Assembly: GCA_020199775.1 (NCBI GenBank)
Contig: JAIVJZ010000012.1
Location: forward strand, 1 to 52,247
Length of the DNA: 52,247 bases
Reading direction: 5' to 3'
From: Acidobacteriota bacterium
GTDB lineage: Bacteria; Acidobacteriota; Blastocatellia; Pyrinomonadales; Pyrinomonadaceae
A program made the position numbers and the translations under genes. The notes below the pieces were generated by a model. That model did no database searches. It was not told the DNA's origin and saw only the letters and a program-made list of their open reading frames with translations. Within the stretch, counting starts at the first letter, position 1. The number at the start of each line of letters is the position of its first letter. This document shows positions 40,301 through 47,878 of the stretch, in pieces.

Positions 40301-43300
40301 TCGTCGTACGTGATGTTCGTCGAGTAGGTGCGCGTCACCCCGTCTCCGAGATTGCCGGTTACCTGTTTGAGCCTGCCGGCCACGTCGAACTGGGGGTAAT
40401 CGACGACGTGCCCGGAGGGGTAAGTCTGCTGTGTGACGTGCCCCATCTTGTCGTAGACGCGCGAGGTGGTGTAGGCAGGCAGCCAGCCCGTGCCGGCGAC
40501 GTAGAACTCGGCCTTGCCCGACGTAGGCCGACCCATCGCGTCGTAGGCGGTAACGAAGTTGATCGTGCCCGAGGTGCTCGACTCGTAATCTGCGTAGTAG
40601 CGACCGCGCCCGTTCGTGGCGAAGTCGTAGGTGCGCAGCGTGTAAGGCGTGCCATCGGAGTAGGTGGTCTGCTTGAGCCGGTTGATGTTGTCGTACTCGT
40701 AGGTGGTGGTGGTGTTACGCGCGTCGGTCTTCGTCTTGATGTTGCCGTTCGCGTCGTAAGTATAGCCAATCGTCCACTGGTAGTTTTCGCTGACGGGGTC
40801 TGCGCCTGTGTTGAGATTTGGATTAATCCCCTGCTCCGGGTGCCGCACCTTGACGAGGCGTGAGAGCGAGTCGTACATGAAGAAACGTTGCTGTGTCCCT
40901 TGAGTGACGACCCGCAGGTTGCCCAGCACGTCATAGTTATAGCCGGTCTGGTAAGCCAGCCCGTTCGGGTCTTCGATCACCTGCGAGAGTCGCCCCATCC
41001 CATCCGTCACGCTGCGGCTCACTTTGCCCGCCTGATCCGTCACCGTTACCTGATTGCCGCTATATGACGTCGCCATCTGCGCCCCATCGGGCGTGGTGAC
41101 GCCGCTCACCCTGCCGAGCGGGTCATAGGCAGTCGTCGTCCAGTTGTTGGAAGGGTTGATCGGCGTGCCGGAACCGCCCGTAAGGTACGGGTTGGAGACG
41201 CGCCACGTCCTGCCCATCGCGTCATATTGTGTGTCGGTTGTGATCCACTGGGCGCCCTCTAATTGGAAAGAGCGCACGTTTCTGCCGAACCCGTCGAAGA
41301 ACTGGTAGCCCTCTGTGTTTTGCGTGCCGTTAATGGCCGTGCGAGTGCCGACATAATCGCCGTAGGCGTTACGCCCGTACCAGTAACTAGTCCAACCGCC
41401 GTCGGGATGCGAGACGTAGGTCGGGCGGTTGAGCAGGTCGTCGTAGTTGTAAGTGGTGATTTTGTTGTTGGCGTCGGTGGCTGAGGTCATCAACCCGGTT
41501 GAAAAATCAAACACCGTCCACGATTCCAGCGAGGTGTTGGTAGCACGCACGTTGGCCGGATCAGGAACAGCCGAGATGGCGTGCGTCGGGTAAGCATAAT
41601 GGTAGTCCGGCGAATACTCTACCGCCGACTGGTTGCCTCTGCCGTCCCATGTCTTTCGCACACTACCGCACTGATCGTACTGCGTGTGCATCTCGACCCA
41701 TGAACTCGTCGTGTCGAGCCATGTCCGCGTCGTCGTCATGTTGCCGCGCACCGTCGTCCCCGGATCATTCCAGCCCGTCACCCCGCCGTATGTCAGCAGC
41801 GGATAGGCGGCTTCATCATATTTAATCTCGCTCTGTGAGACGACCGCGTTGGCGGCATTCTTCACCCGCATAGAGGATGGTAGTTCCAGCAGGTTGCGCG
41901 CCCGGTAAGCATCGCGCGTCGCCGCCGGGATGGTCGCATCGTTAACCAGATAGGTCGTCTCGTCCGTGCGCACCGTCGTTCCGGTCGGCATCTGATTAAT
42001 GGTTCCGCTCTGTGCCGTAGAGAGGGCGACCGATGCGAAGTCGTAGTTGGTGGTGGAGATGACGTTCTGATCGGCATCATGAGCCATCGTCTTTGTCGAG
42101 ACGAGGGCATTGCCGCCGGTATCGAGGATGAGATTGACCGCTTTGGTGACGTGCGGATTGCGCGGGTAGCTGCTGCCCGCGGGCGTCACGGTTGACCACT
42201 GTGTCAGCGCGCGACGTAACATCTGATTCGCGGCATTGTAGGTGCGCTCCTCGTAGGGCATTCCCGCCAACGGGTTCTCAAAACCGTAGTTAGAGCCATT
42301 TGGGCTGCCATAGAGCAAACTTTCGCCCCGCGTGCCGTCCGGCGCGGTCGTCGTGGAAGTCCCGACACCGCTCGCCATCGTCAGCGAGTACAGCCAGTGA
42401 TGCGTGGCCTCCTCCGAGCCGCTGCCGCTCGGGCTTGTCCATCGCTCGACCACGCCGCGATTGGCCTGATCATACGGGTAGTTGGTATCGCCAAGCGTCG
42501 GCACCCCGGCATACCGGAAACGCTCGTAGCCGCCGCCCGGCTCGATGACCTTATCGATTTCGCCCCAGACGTTGTACTTGTACTGATACGACTGACCCGT
42601 CGGCAGCACCACCTCGGCCAGCACGACCGGGTTGAAAAGATCGGCGGCGGCGCAGACATGCACGGGGTAACTGGAGTCGAACAGGTAAGGCGAGACGGTC
42701 GTGTATTGATTGGGAGCATTGCAACGCCGGTTCGAAGTGTAGCGCAGCGGGTCGCCCGGAACGCTCAGGGCATCGGCAAGCAGCCGCCAGCGCAACGTGT
42801 AGTTAACAGTAGTGCCATTCATGCCCGGCACGCTGTAAGTCTGATCGCCCACCGTCGGATTGTCGGGCAACGGGTTGACGAAGCTGCGCCCGAGCGTGTC
42901 CGTCCACGTCTTCGTGCTCATGTTGTAGGTGAGCGTGTTGCCGTTGCGGTCGATATAGGTCGTTCCCCAACGCCCGTCGAGCATGTGGTTCTGGTAACGC
43001 GTCACGCTCTGGTACGCGCCGAAGATGTAACGCCCGCCGTCGGCGAGATAGAGCACGCCCGCGTCGGCATCATAACGCGTCCGTGAGCCGTCCACCGCGT
43101 AGAAAGTACCCGTGAAGTCGGACTGGAAAGTGGGGTCGCTACGGTAGTAGCACACCGGGGTGTCGTCCTTGCGCAACTCGTGGCTGGAGCCGTCCGGCAG
43201 ATGCACGTTGATGCGGCGGACGTAGCAGACGTAGTCTTCCGTGTTGTCGATGTCGTCGCTGGCCGGTGCGCCCATCGCATTGTAGAGTTGATTCTGCCCT

Positions 43301-43734
43301 GTGAACTCGATGCGGGGCGGCTCAAGGCTGCTCGTCCACCCGGCAATGGAGTTTTCCGAGAACCTGGGATGCGTCCAGGTGTTGTAGTTGATGTAGGACT
43401 GCCACGACATCCCGTACTCGATGCGCCATTGCTTTGAAGAGTAGCGCAGGGAGACGGGCAGCGACGCCCCCGCGCGCCCCGGAGAGCCGCTGAGGGATAC
43501 GCCGAGACTCATCCCCAGCGTCGAAGGGTCAACGCGCGCGTCGCTTTTGAGCGCTTGATCCGGCTTGTTATCCGTGTACTGTTTGTCCTGCGCCGTGGCG
43601 GTCATCAACAGTGACGACAGGCACACGAGCGCGGCGAGTAATCTGAGAGCGCGGCGGCGCATAACCGTGTGCTGCGTGAAGGGAGAGGGAGAAACAAGGC
43701 ACAAGTGTCCGAGGCGAGCGAGGGCGTTATGCAT
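37387..43734 (-). CDS. RHS-repeat polymorphic effector with C-terminal caspase/CHAT-like peptidase domain
   Basis: 2115 residues. The start at 43734 (MHNALARL) has AGAGG upstream and contains a signal sequence (RRRALRLLAALVCLSSLLMTATA). A long shell of YD/RHS repeats (to about 1400, YDPLGRVSGVTTPDG, YDANGNIKTKTD types) follows. Two inserted beta-sandwich domains come next: about 1415-1570, and an F5/8 type C-like domain about 1580-1735 (WLQVDFSGSKTINEVDVFT). The RHS core runs to DPSGM at 1867-1871 (GRFTGIDPLLP, NRYAYVANNPLRFTDPSGM). The last 244 residues are the variable tip: RILIIVGDPG strand, then His2003 in YLGHASF and Cys2045 in LNACYAGSGG, spaced 42 residues, as in clan CD cysteine peptidases. 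The tip is therefore probably a protease toxin released inside the RHS cage. An exported protein follows in the operon. Confidence 0.88.
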   Translation of the reverse strand: MHNALARLGHLCLVSPSPFTQHTVMRRRALRLLAALVCLSSLLMTATAQDKQYTDNKPDQALKSDARVDPSTLGMSLGVSLSGSPGRAGASLPVSLRYSSKQWRIEYGMSWQSYINYNTWTHPRFSENSIAGWTSSLEPPRIEFTGQNQLYNAMGAPASDDIDNTEDYVCYVRRINVHLPDGSSHELRKDDTPVCYYRSDPTFQSDFTGTFYAVDGSRTRYDADAGVLYLADGGRYIFGAYQSVTRYQNHMLDGRWGTTYIDRNGNTLTYNMSTKTWTDTLGRSFVNPLPDNPTVGDQTYSVPGMNGTTVNYTLRWRLLADALSVPGDPLRYTSNRRCNAPNQYTTVSPYLFDSSYPVHVCAAADLFNPVVLAEVVLPTGQSYQYKYNVWGEIDKVIEPGGGYERFRYAGVPTLGDTNYPYDQANRGVVERWTSPSGSGSEEATHHWLYSLTMASGVGTSTTTAPDGTRGESLLYGSPNGSNYGFENPLAGMPYEERTYNAANQMLRRALTQWSTVTPAGSSYPRNPHVTKAVNLILDTGGNALVSTKTMAHDADQNVISTTNYDFASVALSTAQSGTINQMPTGTTVRTDETTYLVNDATIPAATRDAYRARNLLELPSSMRVKNAANAVVSQSEIKYDEAAYPLLTYGGVTGWNDPGTTVRGNMTTTRTWLDTTSSWVEMHTQYDQCGSVRKTWDGRGNQSAVEYSPDYHYAYPTHAISAVPDPANVRATNTSLESWTVFDFSTGLMTSATDANNKITTYNYDDLLNRPTYVSHPDGGWTSYWYGRNAYGDYVGTRTAINGTQNTEGYQFFDGFGRNVRSFQLEGAQWITTDTQYDAMGRTWRVSNPYLTGGSGTPINPSNNWTTTAYDPLGRVSGVTTPDGAQMATSYSGNQVTVTDQAGKVSRSVTDGMGRLSQVIEDPNGLAYQTGYNYDVLGNLRVVTQGTQQRFFMYDSLSRLVKVRHPEQGINPNLNTGADPVSENYQWTIGYTYDANGNIKTKTDARNTTTTYEYDNINRLKQTTYSDGTPYTLRTYDFATNGRGRYYADYESSTSGTINFVTAYDAMGRPTSGKAEFYVAGTGWLPAYTTSRVYDKMGHVTQQTYPSGHVVDYPQFDVAGRLKQVTGNLGDGVTRTYSTNITYDESGRMSREKFGTQTPLYHKQRHNSRGQLYDVRLSSVDDADNWNRGMLQNHYSHYNGVWASQGQDNNGNVLRAHHYVPNDDQVSAYGLFYQDYEYDGLNRLKKVTETNNVAWAVQYAQAYDYDRWGNRQINAAQTWGAGINNKQFSVDAATNRLDVPGGQTGVMGYDPAGNLTTDSYTGAGTRTYDAENRMTNATIGINSSSTYTYDANGKRMRRSTPDGTVWQVYGLDGELLAEYAANAAPTAPQKEYGYRNGKVLVTATGGGNGGSSAAAFVKNDSTTQGTWKGAYGADGYNLAGEGVSYPVYAQVGVTGYLYHTWAASTTDVRAVQKSATGSTDRIAGTWYTPTNYTIDVNLTDGQEHQVALYCLDWDGNNVRAMRVEVLDAATNALLDSRDVTSYSNGQYVVWNLRGHVKLKVIYTGPAGLNATISGLFFDPARINVAAASQGATATASSVYPHGVYTAASTINGDRRGLNWGAGGGWNDATPDAYPDWLQVDFSGSKTINEVDVFTCQDDYANPSVPTEAMTFSLYGQTGFEVQYWTGTTWATVPGGSVTGNNKVWRKFTFPAVTTTKIRVLTSAGLASYSRLTEVEAYQSAPTIATPNAGVQWLVSDQLGTPRIVADLSGGLAGVKRHDYLPFGEEIGAGVGGRTPGHGYVSDQVRQKFTGYERDVETGMDYAQARYFTNVQGRFTGIDPLLPSASPINPQTWNRYAYVANNPLRFTDPSGMRSCFDASCSGSEDEEFGSSRAEEEHDERMRHQYNAMEATAAAREGNGDRYRELMANDNTLSVQGGRILIIVGDPGLGGHNQGANFDRAAETKKQELEAAGNTVIVVRASGVNDFSRALKENGTLNGVEYLGHASFDQLLIGEQKGDDTNLSRANLSQLSNTNLSANAYIKLNACYAGSGGTQSIASAIAHHLQRPTMAFDGGTVFSGNERKRVTEGKPPKDRPPSKGPLYLIEDRGTNFVTYHP

Positions 43735-43819
43735 GAGTATGAGACCTCTAGGATGTAGGAATGGTGAGTGAGTAAATATAGGCGCTGCGGACGGGGCGCG
43801 GTGAGACGCCCCAATGTCT

Positions 43820-44656
43820 TCAACGCCTGTCAAGCTTGAACGTCTTCATTCGGCGCAAGAGTTCCCGCATGACCCGTGCGGTATCACGCTGCTGCGCACG
43901 CTCCGCTTGCTCGATACTTTGTTCGTAGCGCGTGTAGTCCGCGGGATACTGATAAAGATCATGGAAGAGACTGGCGGCAGGTTCGGCCATTTCAATTTCG
44001 GTCGTCTCCAGCGCTTGGCGGCCGCGCGCCGACTCTTCGACGCGCTTGATTAAGAGCCCGCCGAGCGCGGGGGCGCGATACTCTTCGATGAATCCCGCAT
44101 CGCGCGGCGTTGACGTGCGCCAGACGATGGAGTGTTGTCCCTGCACGTTTTCCTCCCGGTTGAAGCGCGGGTCGTCGCGCAGGTAGGTCTCCACGTCTTC
44201 GGGTTGCTCCTCCACCATGGGCGAGATGAAGATGAGTCGCCTCTGTTCTTCATCCAGGCGGAAAGCCCCTAACCCCGCCAAGCCCAAAACAATTTCTACC
44301 CTGTCGGCGGCACCCCCCCGGCCGGGGAAGGTGTGAACGATTTTGTACGCACCGTCCGCTCGCTGGTAACGCTTGCTGGTCTGAAGCAGGCGCGACTGGC
44401 CGTCCGGCGTGGAAGTGGTGCGTGTCAAGGTGATGGTAAAGGCCGGTTGGCGGCCAGCGCGTTCCGAAGCAGAAACGGGGTCGAGGCCGCGTTCACTGGC
44501 TGCCGGGGGCGTTACGATTCCGGTTTCGGCGGACGCTCCACGCACAATACGCAGGCGCGCCGCGCCCGCCGTGATAACACAGGCGGTCAACAGTCCCAGG
44601 GCGGAAAACTTTAAAATGCGTGATTTTCTTGTCATCGGATTGTTAGTTTTGAACAT
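43820..44656 (-). CDS. Exported protein of unknown function upstream of the RHS gene
   Basis: 278 residues from MFKTNN at 44656; an upstream ATG at 44704 has no ribosome site. A hydrophobic segment (about 17-33, LKFSALGLLTACVITAGAA) is a signal or anchor. The mature part is beta-rich (FTITLTRTTSTPDGQSRLLQ, KRYQRADGAYKIVHTF, RRLIFISP) and may bind lipid or act as an outer-membrane-assembly-like sensor; the end is a charged helix (YEQSIEQAERAQQRDTARVM). Not recognised. It lies 85 bp before the RHS start with only a 6-bp hairpin (43793-43812) between, so the two may be cotranscribed and it may help export or tether the RHS protein (inference). Confidence 0.7.
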   Translation of the reverse strand: MFKTNNPMTRKSRILKFSALGLLTACVITAGAARLRIVRGASAETGIVTPPAASERGLDPVSASERAGRQPAFTITLTRTTSTPDGQSRLLQTSKRYQRADGAYKIVHTFPGRGGAADRVEIVLGLAGLGAFRLDEEQRRLIFISPMVEEQPEDVETYLRDDPRFNREENVQGQHSIVWRTSTPRDAGFIEEYRAPALGGLLIKRVEESARGRQALETTEIEMAEPAASLFHDLYQYPADYTRYEQSIEQAERAQQRDTARVMRELLRRMKTFKLDRR

Positions 44657-45206
44657 GATTCGTTCTTCAGTCCGCGCGGCCTCATGAGTTGGCGGCGCCT
44701 TCATGAACAGGCGGCGGACAGGTTTGTGCTAAAGATTGAGATTACCGGGAGTTCCCTGTGAGAGCCTTCCCACACCGAGTGTGGAGCGTGAAATAAGCCC
44801 CGTTGTCACCGATACATAATGACCGGGCTTTAGTTACTGTAAGGAGTATCGATTGAGTTTAGTGTCTTATTCCAGAACCCGGAACACGATCAGGTGGAAA
44901 AGCGTGTGAGCATTTCGACGTGGGCATGCCGCACCGAGTGAAGACCGGATAACATTAATTCCTTACAACTGTGAATTGGAAGATGAAGAGTGGCAGGAAG
45001 ATGAGTCCCGACATCGAACATCCGTTCAGACGAAGCGGGAGCAGACTACCTTGAAAGCCTGATGGTCGTCAAGAGGAATTTTTTCGTGATGTGGTGACGG
45101 CAGCCGCGAAATAACGAAGTCGTGAAATAACGGCGTCAAGACCTATCAACGGAGCATGTTAATCTTATCCACAGCGGACACTTTCAACTTTGATCCCGTT
45201 CAATCG
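44657..45206. other. Intergenic region, nothing recognised
   Basis: 550 bp between the exported protein and the lod operon end. It contains a small hairpin CCACAC-CGA-GTGTGG (44770-44784) and a short imperfect direct repeat around GAAATAACG near 45100-45135. No gene, terminator of usual strength or RNA recognised. Confidence 0.5.
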
Positions 45207-46742
45207 TCAAGGCGACTTCTTAGGCTCCGCCAGTTTCAGGAGAAAACCTTTACGGCGGATGCGGCTCACGCAGGAAGTGTCCAGCCCTTTAGTCGCGCCT
45301 CGATTGATAAAGTCGATGATGAGATTCTGGATGCAGGCGAGTCCGTCGAGCCCGTTGAAGCCATGGCCGCCGTGCGGGACGACGAGATGCAGGCTGTTGG
45401 TAAGATGTTTGGCCGTCATGTCGCCGTAGACAGGCGGCGTCACAGGATCCCACTGGCCTGTGAAAATCAGCGCGGGCACATCGGCTCGCGTGGGTTCGGC
45501 GTAGTCTGCGGGAATCTCCCCGCGCGGCCAGAGAGCGCAGGCGGCGCGTTGCTGGCGAAGGCGGTAGTCGCCCAGAAATGTGTGCGCCGCATTGCGCTCG
45601 CCTTCGCCGGGGTTGATCCGCGGCAGGTCTTCGGCGCAGGTGACGGAAAGGTACATGCCGTTGCTGCCCGTGGCGACGATCTGCTGTCGATAAAAGATCG
45701 CTGCTTCGGCGAGCGGCGTGAAGTCGCCCTGCGCGGCCAGATGTAGGAAGAGTGGAATCCGGCTCGCCGCGCCCGACTGATAGAGCATGTAGCGGATAGC
45801 TTCCCCGGCCAGATCGCGCGAGAGTTCGACGCGCGCGACGACGCCCGTCCGCGGGTGCTTAACGGCAACTTCGACCGCCCCGCGCAGTAATCTTTCAAGC
45901 ACAGCCTTCGTTTCGGCGCGCAGATTGGGAAAGGCGGCGCGACAAGGCTCGTCTGCGGCGCACTCGTCCAAGACCCCGTTGAGCGCACGCTCCGTGTGCT
46001 GCGGAAAATCGCGCGGCATGAATTGGCCGGTCGGCGAGACTCCGTGCAGAACGAGCGCGCGGACGTGCTTCGGATGACGTTTCAGATAGACCTGCGCGGC
46101 GCGCGTGCCGTAAGAACCGCCGAAGATGTTAATGCGTTCATAGCCGAGCGCGGCGCGCACTTCATCCAGATCGTCCATCGCGATGGGCGTCGTGTAGAGC
46201 TTGAGGTCGGCTTTGGGTTCTAACTGCTCGCGGCACTTGCGCACGTCTTCGAGCGGGAAGTAAACGCCCAGATAGCTTTGCAGGGACGAGGGGTTGAAAA
46301 GAACGCAGTTGAGCGGGTTCGAGCCTCCGGTGCCGCGCTGATCCAGAAAGACGAGGTCGCGGCGTTCGCGAATCCTCGCAAACTCCTGCGCGATGTAGGG
46401 GGCATCCTCCGTCGCGGACGAGCCGGGGCCGCCGGGGATGTAGAAAAAGGGATCGGCCGCTCTGTCTTGACCCGTGGCCGGGAAGACGACGATCTTGAGC
46501 GCGATCTTGCGACCGCTCTTCCGGGCACGGTTCTCGAAGACTTCATACGTCCCGCAGCGCACCTTCTCCTTCACGCCCTCCCTCGCCCCGGCCACTTCGC
46601 AAGGCTCAAGCTTGACGGGAGCAGGCGCAGTCGGACTTGGCTGCCGCGCGCCCTTTTCCTGTCCCGGCCCGCCGGCGAGCGCAAATAACGCAGTGCCGAA
46701 AGCGAGCGCGCAGGCGAGGAGAAACTGACGTTGTATGAACAT
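45207..46742 (-). CDS. Exported S33-family alpha/beta-hydrolase peptidase (tripeptidyl/prolyl aminopeptidase-like)
   Basis: 511 residues. Signal peptide (FLLACALAFGTALFALA). The alpha/beta-hydrolase domain has GGPGSS (104-109, oxyanion region), nucleophile Ser210 in GGSYGT, Asp432 in GQWDPVTP and His460 in HGGHG, with a TAP-like C-terminal domain carrying the last two. Enzymes of this type remove single residues or tripeptides from peptide N-termini. It begins 14 bp after the lodB stop with GAGG before the ATG, so it belongs to the lodA-lodB operon. It may feed free amino acids to the LodA oxidase. An N-terminal pair of Cys (48, 63) may form a disulfide. Confidence 0.9.
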   Translation of the reverse strand: MFIQRQFLLACALAFGTALFALAGGPGQEKGARQPSPTAPAPVKLEPCEVAGAREGVKEKVRCGTYEVFENRARKSGRKIALKIVVFPATGQDRAADPFFYIPGGPGSSATEDAPYIAQEFARIRERRDLVFLDQRGTGGSNPLNCVLFNPSSLQSYLGVYFPLEDVRKCREQLEPKADLKLYTTPIAMDDLDEVRAALGYERINIFGGSYGTRAAQVYLKRHPKHVRALVLHGVSPTGQFMPRDFPQHTERALNGVLDECAADEPCRAAFPNLRAETKAVLERLLRGAVEVAVKHPRTGVVARVELSRDLAGEAIRYMLYQSGAASRIPLFLHLAAQGDFTPLAEAAIFYRQQIVATGSNGMYLSVTCAEDLPRINPGEGERNAAHTFLGDYRLRQQRAACALWPRGEIPADYAEPTRADVPALIFTGQWDPVTPPVYGDMTAKHLTNSLHLVVPHGGHGFNGLDGLACIQNLIIDFINRGATKGLDTSCVSRIRRKGFLLKLAEPKKSP

Positions 46743-46756
46743 AAAGCCTCTCTACT

Positions 46757-47878
46757 CTAAGCCCTTTGTGCAACCGGCTCGTGGCGACGTTTCCAGAACA
46801 ACTCATCAAGCCAACGTCGTTCGAGGGCATAGTACTCTTCGTGGCGGATCAAATACTGCGCGAATGATTGCTCGATGATTCTTCGATAAGCGGGCAGAGC
46901 GTCGCGGCTGCCCGCTAAAGAATCGACGATGGCGGAAGCGGCATAGACACCGGCGCCCAACGCCGCGCTGATGCCGTAAGACGAGAGCGGATCATAAGCG
47001 GCGGCCGCGTCCCCAACCGCCAGCCAGCGTTCTCCGGCAACCACGTCGAGGCAGCTTCCGTGAGCCGCGAGGACGCGAGGCTCGGCCAATGGATCGTAGT
47101 CGCCTTCGCGGACGCGTCTGCCGGTATGCTCGGTTTCGCGAAGCAGAGCGAACCAGCCGTCCGCCTTGAGAACTTCGTGATCCAAGAGGTCGTGATCGGT
47201 AAAAAAGACGGCCATTAACTTCTCGTCCGGCAGACGCGCCGAGTACCACCAGCCGGAGCGAACCGCCTCCACGAGGGTGAAGGAATCTTTGATTCCATTA
47301 CCGCTTCGGGATTTCAGCAAGCACGCCGTGCCGACGAGGCGGTCGTAGCGCAGTTGCCGTGCGCCCAACCGGCGCGCGAGACGGGACGCGCGCCCCGTGG
47401 CGTCTACCACAAAATCGGCTTCGAGCGTCGCATCGCCCGATGACGTTCTGACGATCAACGTCCAGCATTCATCCCGCCATACGCACTCGACCAGCCGGAC
47501 GCCGCCGCGCCAATCCACACCTTCCGCGCGCGCCCTGTCCATTAAGCGGGCTTCAAATCTAGCCCTGTCGAGTTGCCACCCGTGGCCTTGCGTGCCGAAT
47601 ATGAAATCTCTCTCGACGGGCGCGGGCGCGCCCCACACTGATCGGTTGCCATACGAAGGAAGGTGGCCGTCGCGCTGTAACTGATCCGCGAGACCCAACC
47701 GTTGCAGAATCGGGGCTGCGGTCGGGGGCAGACATTCGCCCACCTTGGACTCCGGTTCTCGCAGTGTCTCTAAGACCATCGGCTTCAGCCCATGACTCGC
47801 GAGGTTGATCGCGACGGACGCGCCGGCCGCCCCGCCGCCGACGACAACGACCCGTCGAGACTCTGAGACCGAGGCCAT
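46757..47878 (-). CDS. lodB: LodB-like FAD-dependent maturation flavoprotein
   Basis: 373 residues. Rossmann motif VVVVGGGAAGASVAINLASHG (residues 10-30, read in two parts as GGGAAG and the following helix), FVVDATGRAS near 155 and LAVGDAAAAYDPLSSYGIS near 285 (second FAD motif GD). This is the pattern of tryptophan-halogenase-like and geranylgeranyl-reductase-like flavoproteins, but the halogenase WxWxIP motif is absent. In Marinomonas, LodB is required to build the cysteine tryptophylquinone (CTQ) cofactor of LodA. Its ATG lies directly after the LodA stop with no gap, so both are translationally coupled and the maturase assignment is strong. Confidence 0.88.
   Translation of the reverse strand: MASVSESRRVVVVGGGAAGASVAINLASHGLKPMVLETLREPESKVGECLPPTAAPILQRLGLADQLQRDGHLPSYGNRSVWGAPAPVERDFIFGTQGHGWQLDRARFEARLMDRARAEGVDWRGGVRLVECVWRDECWTLIVRTSSGDATLEADFVVDATGRASRLARRLGARQLRYDRLVGTACLLKSRSGNGIKDSFTLVEAVRSGWWYSARLPDEKLMAVFFTDHDLLDHEVLKADGWFALLRETEHTGRRVREGDYDPLAEPRVLAAHGSCLDVVAGERWLAVGDAAAAYDPLSSYGISAALGAGVYAASAIVDSLAGSRDALPAYRRIIEQSFAQYLIRHEEYYALERRWLDELFWKRRHEPVAQRA

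Noticed and set aside
46757..47878. Tryptophan halogenase identity for the flavoprotein next to lodA
   Set aside because: The halogenase WxWxIP motif is absent, and adjacency to LodA fits the LodB maturase role.
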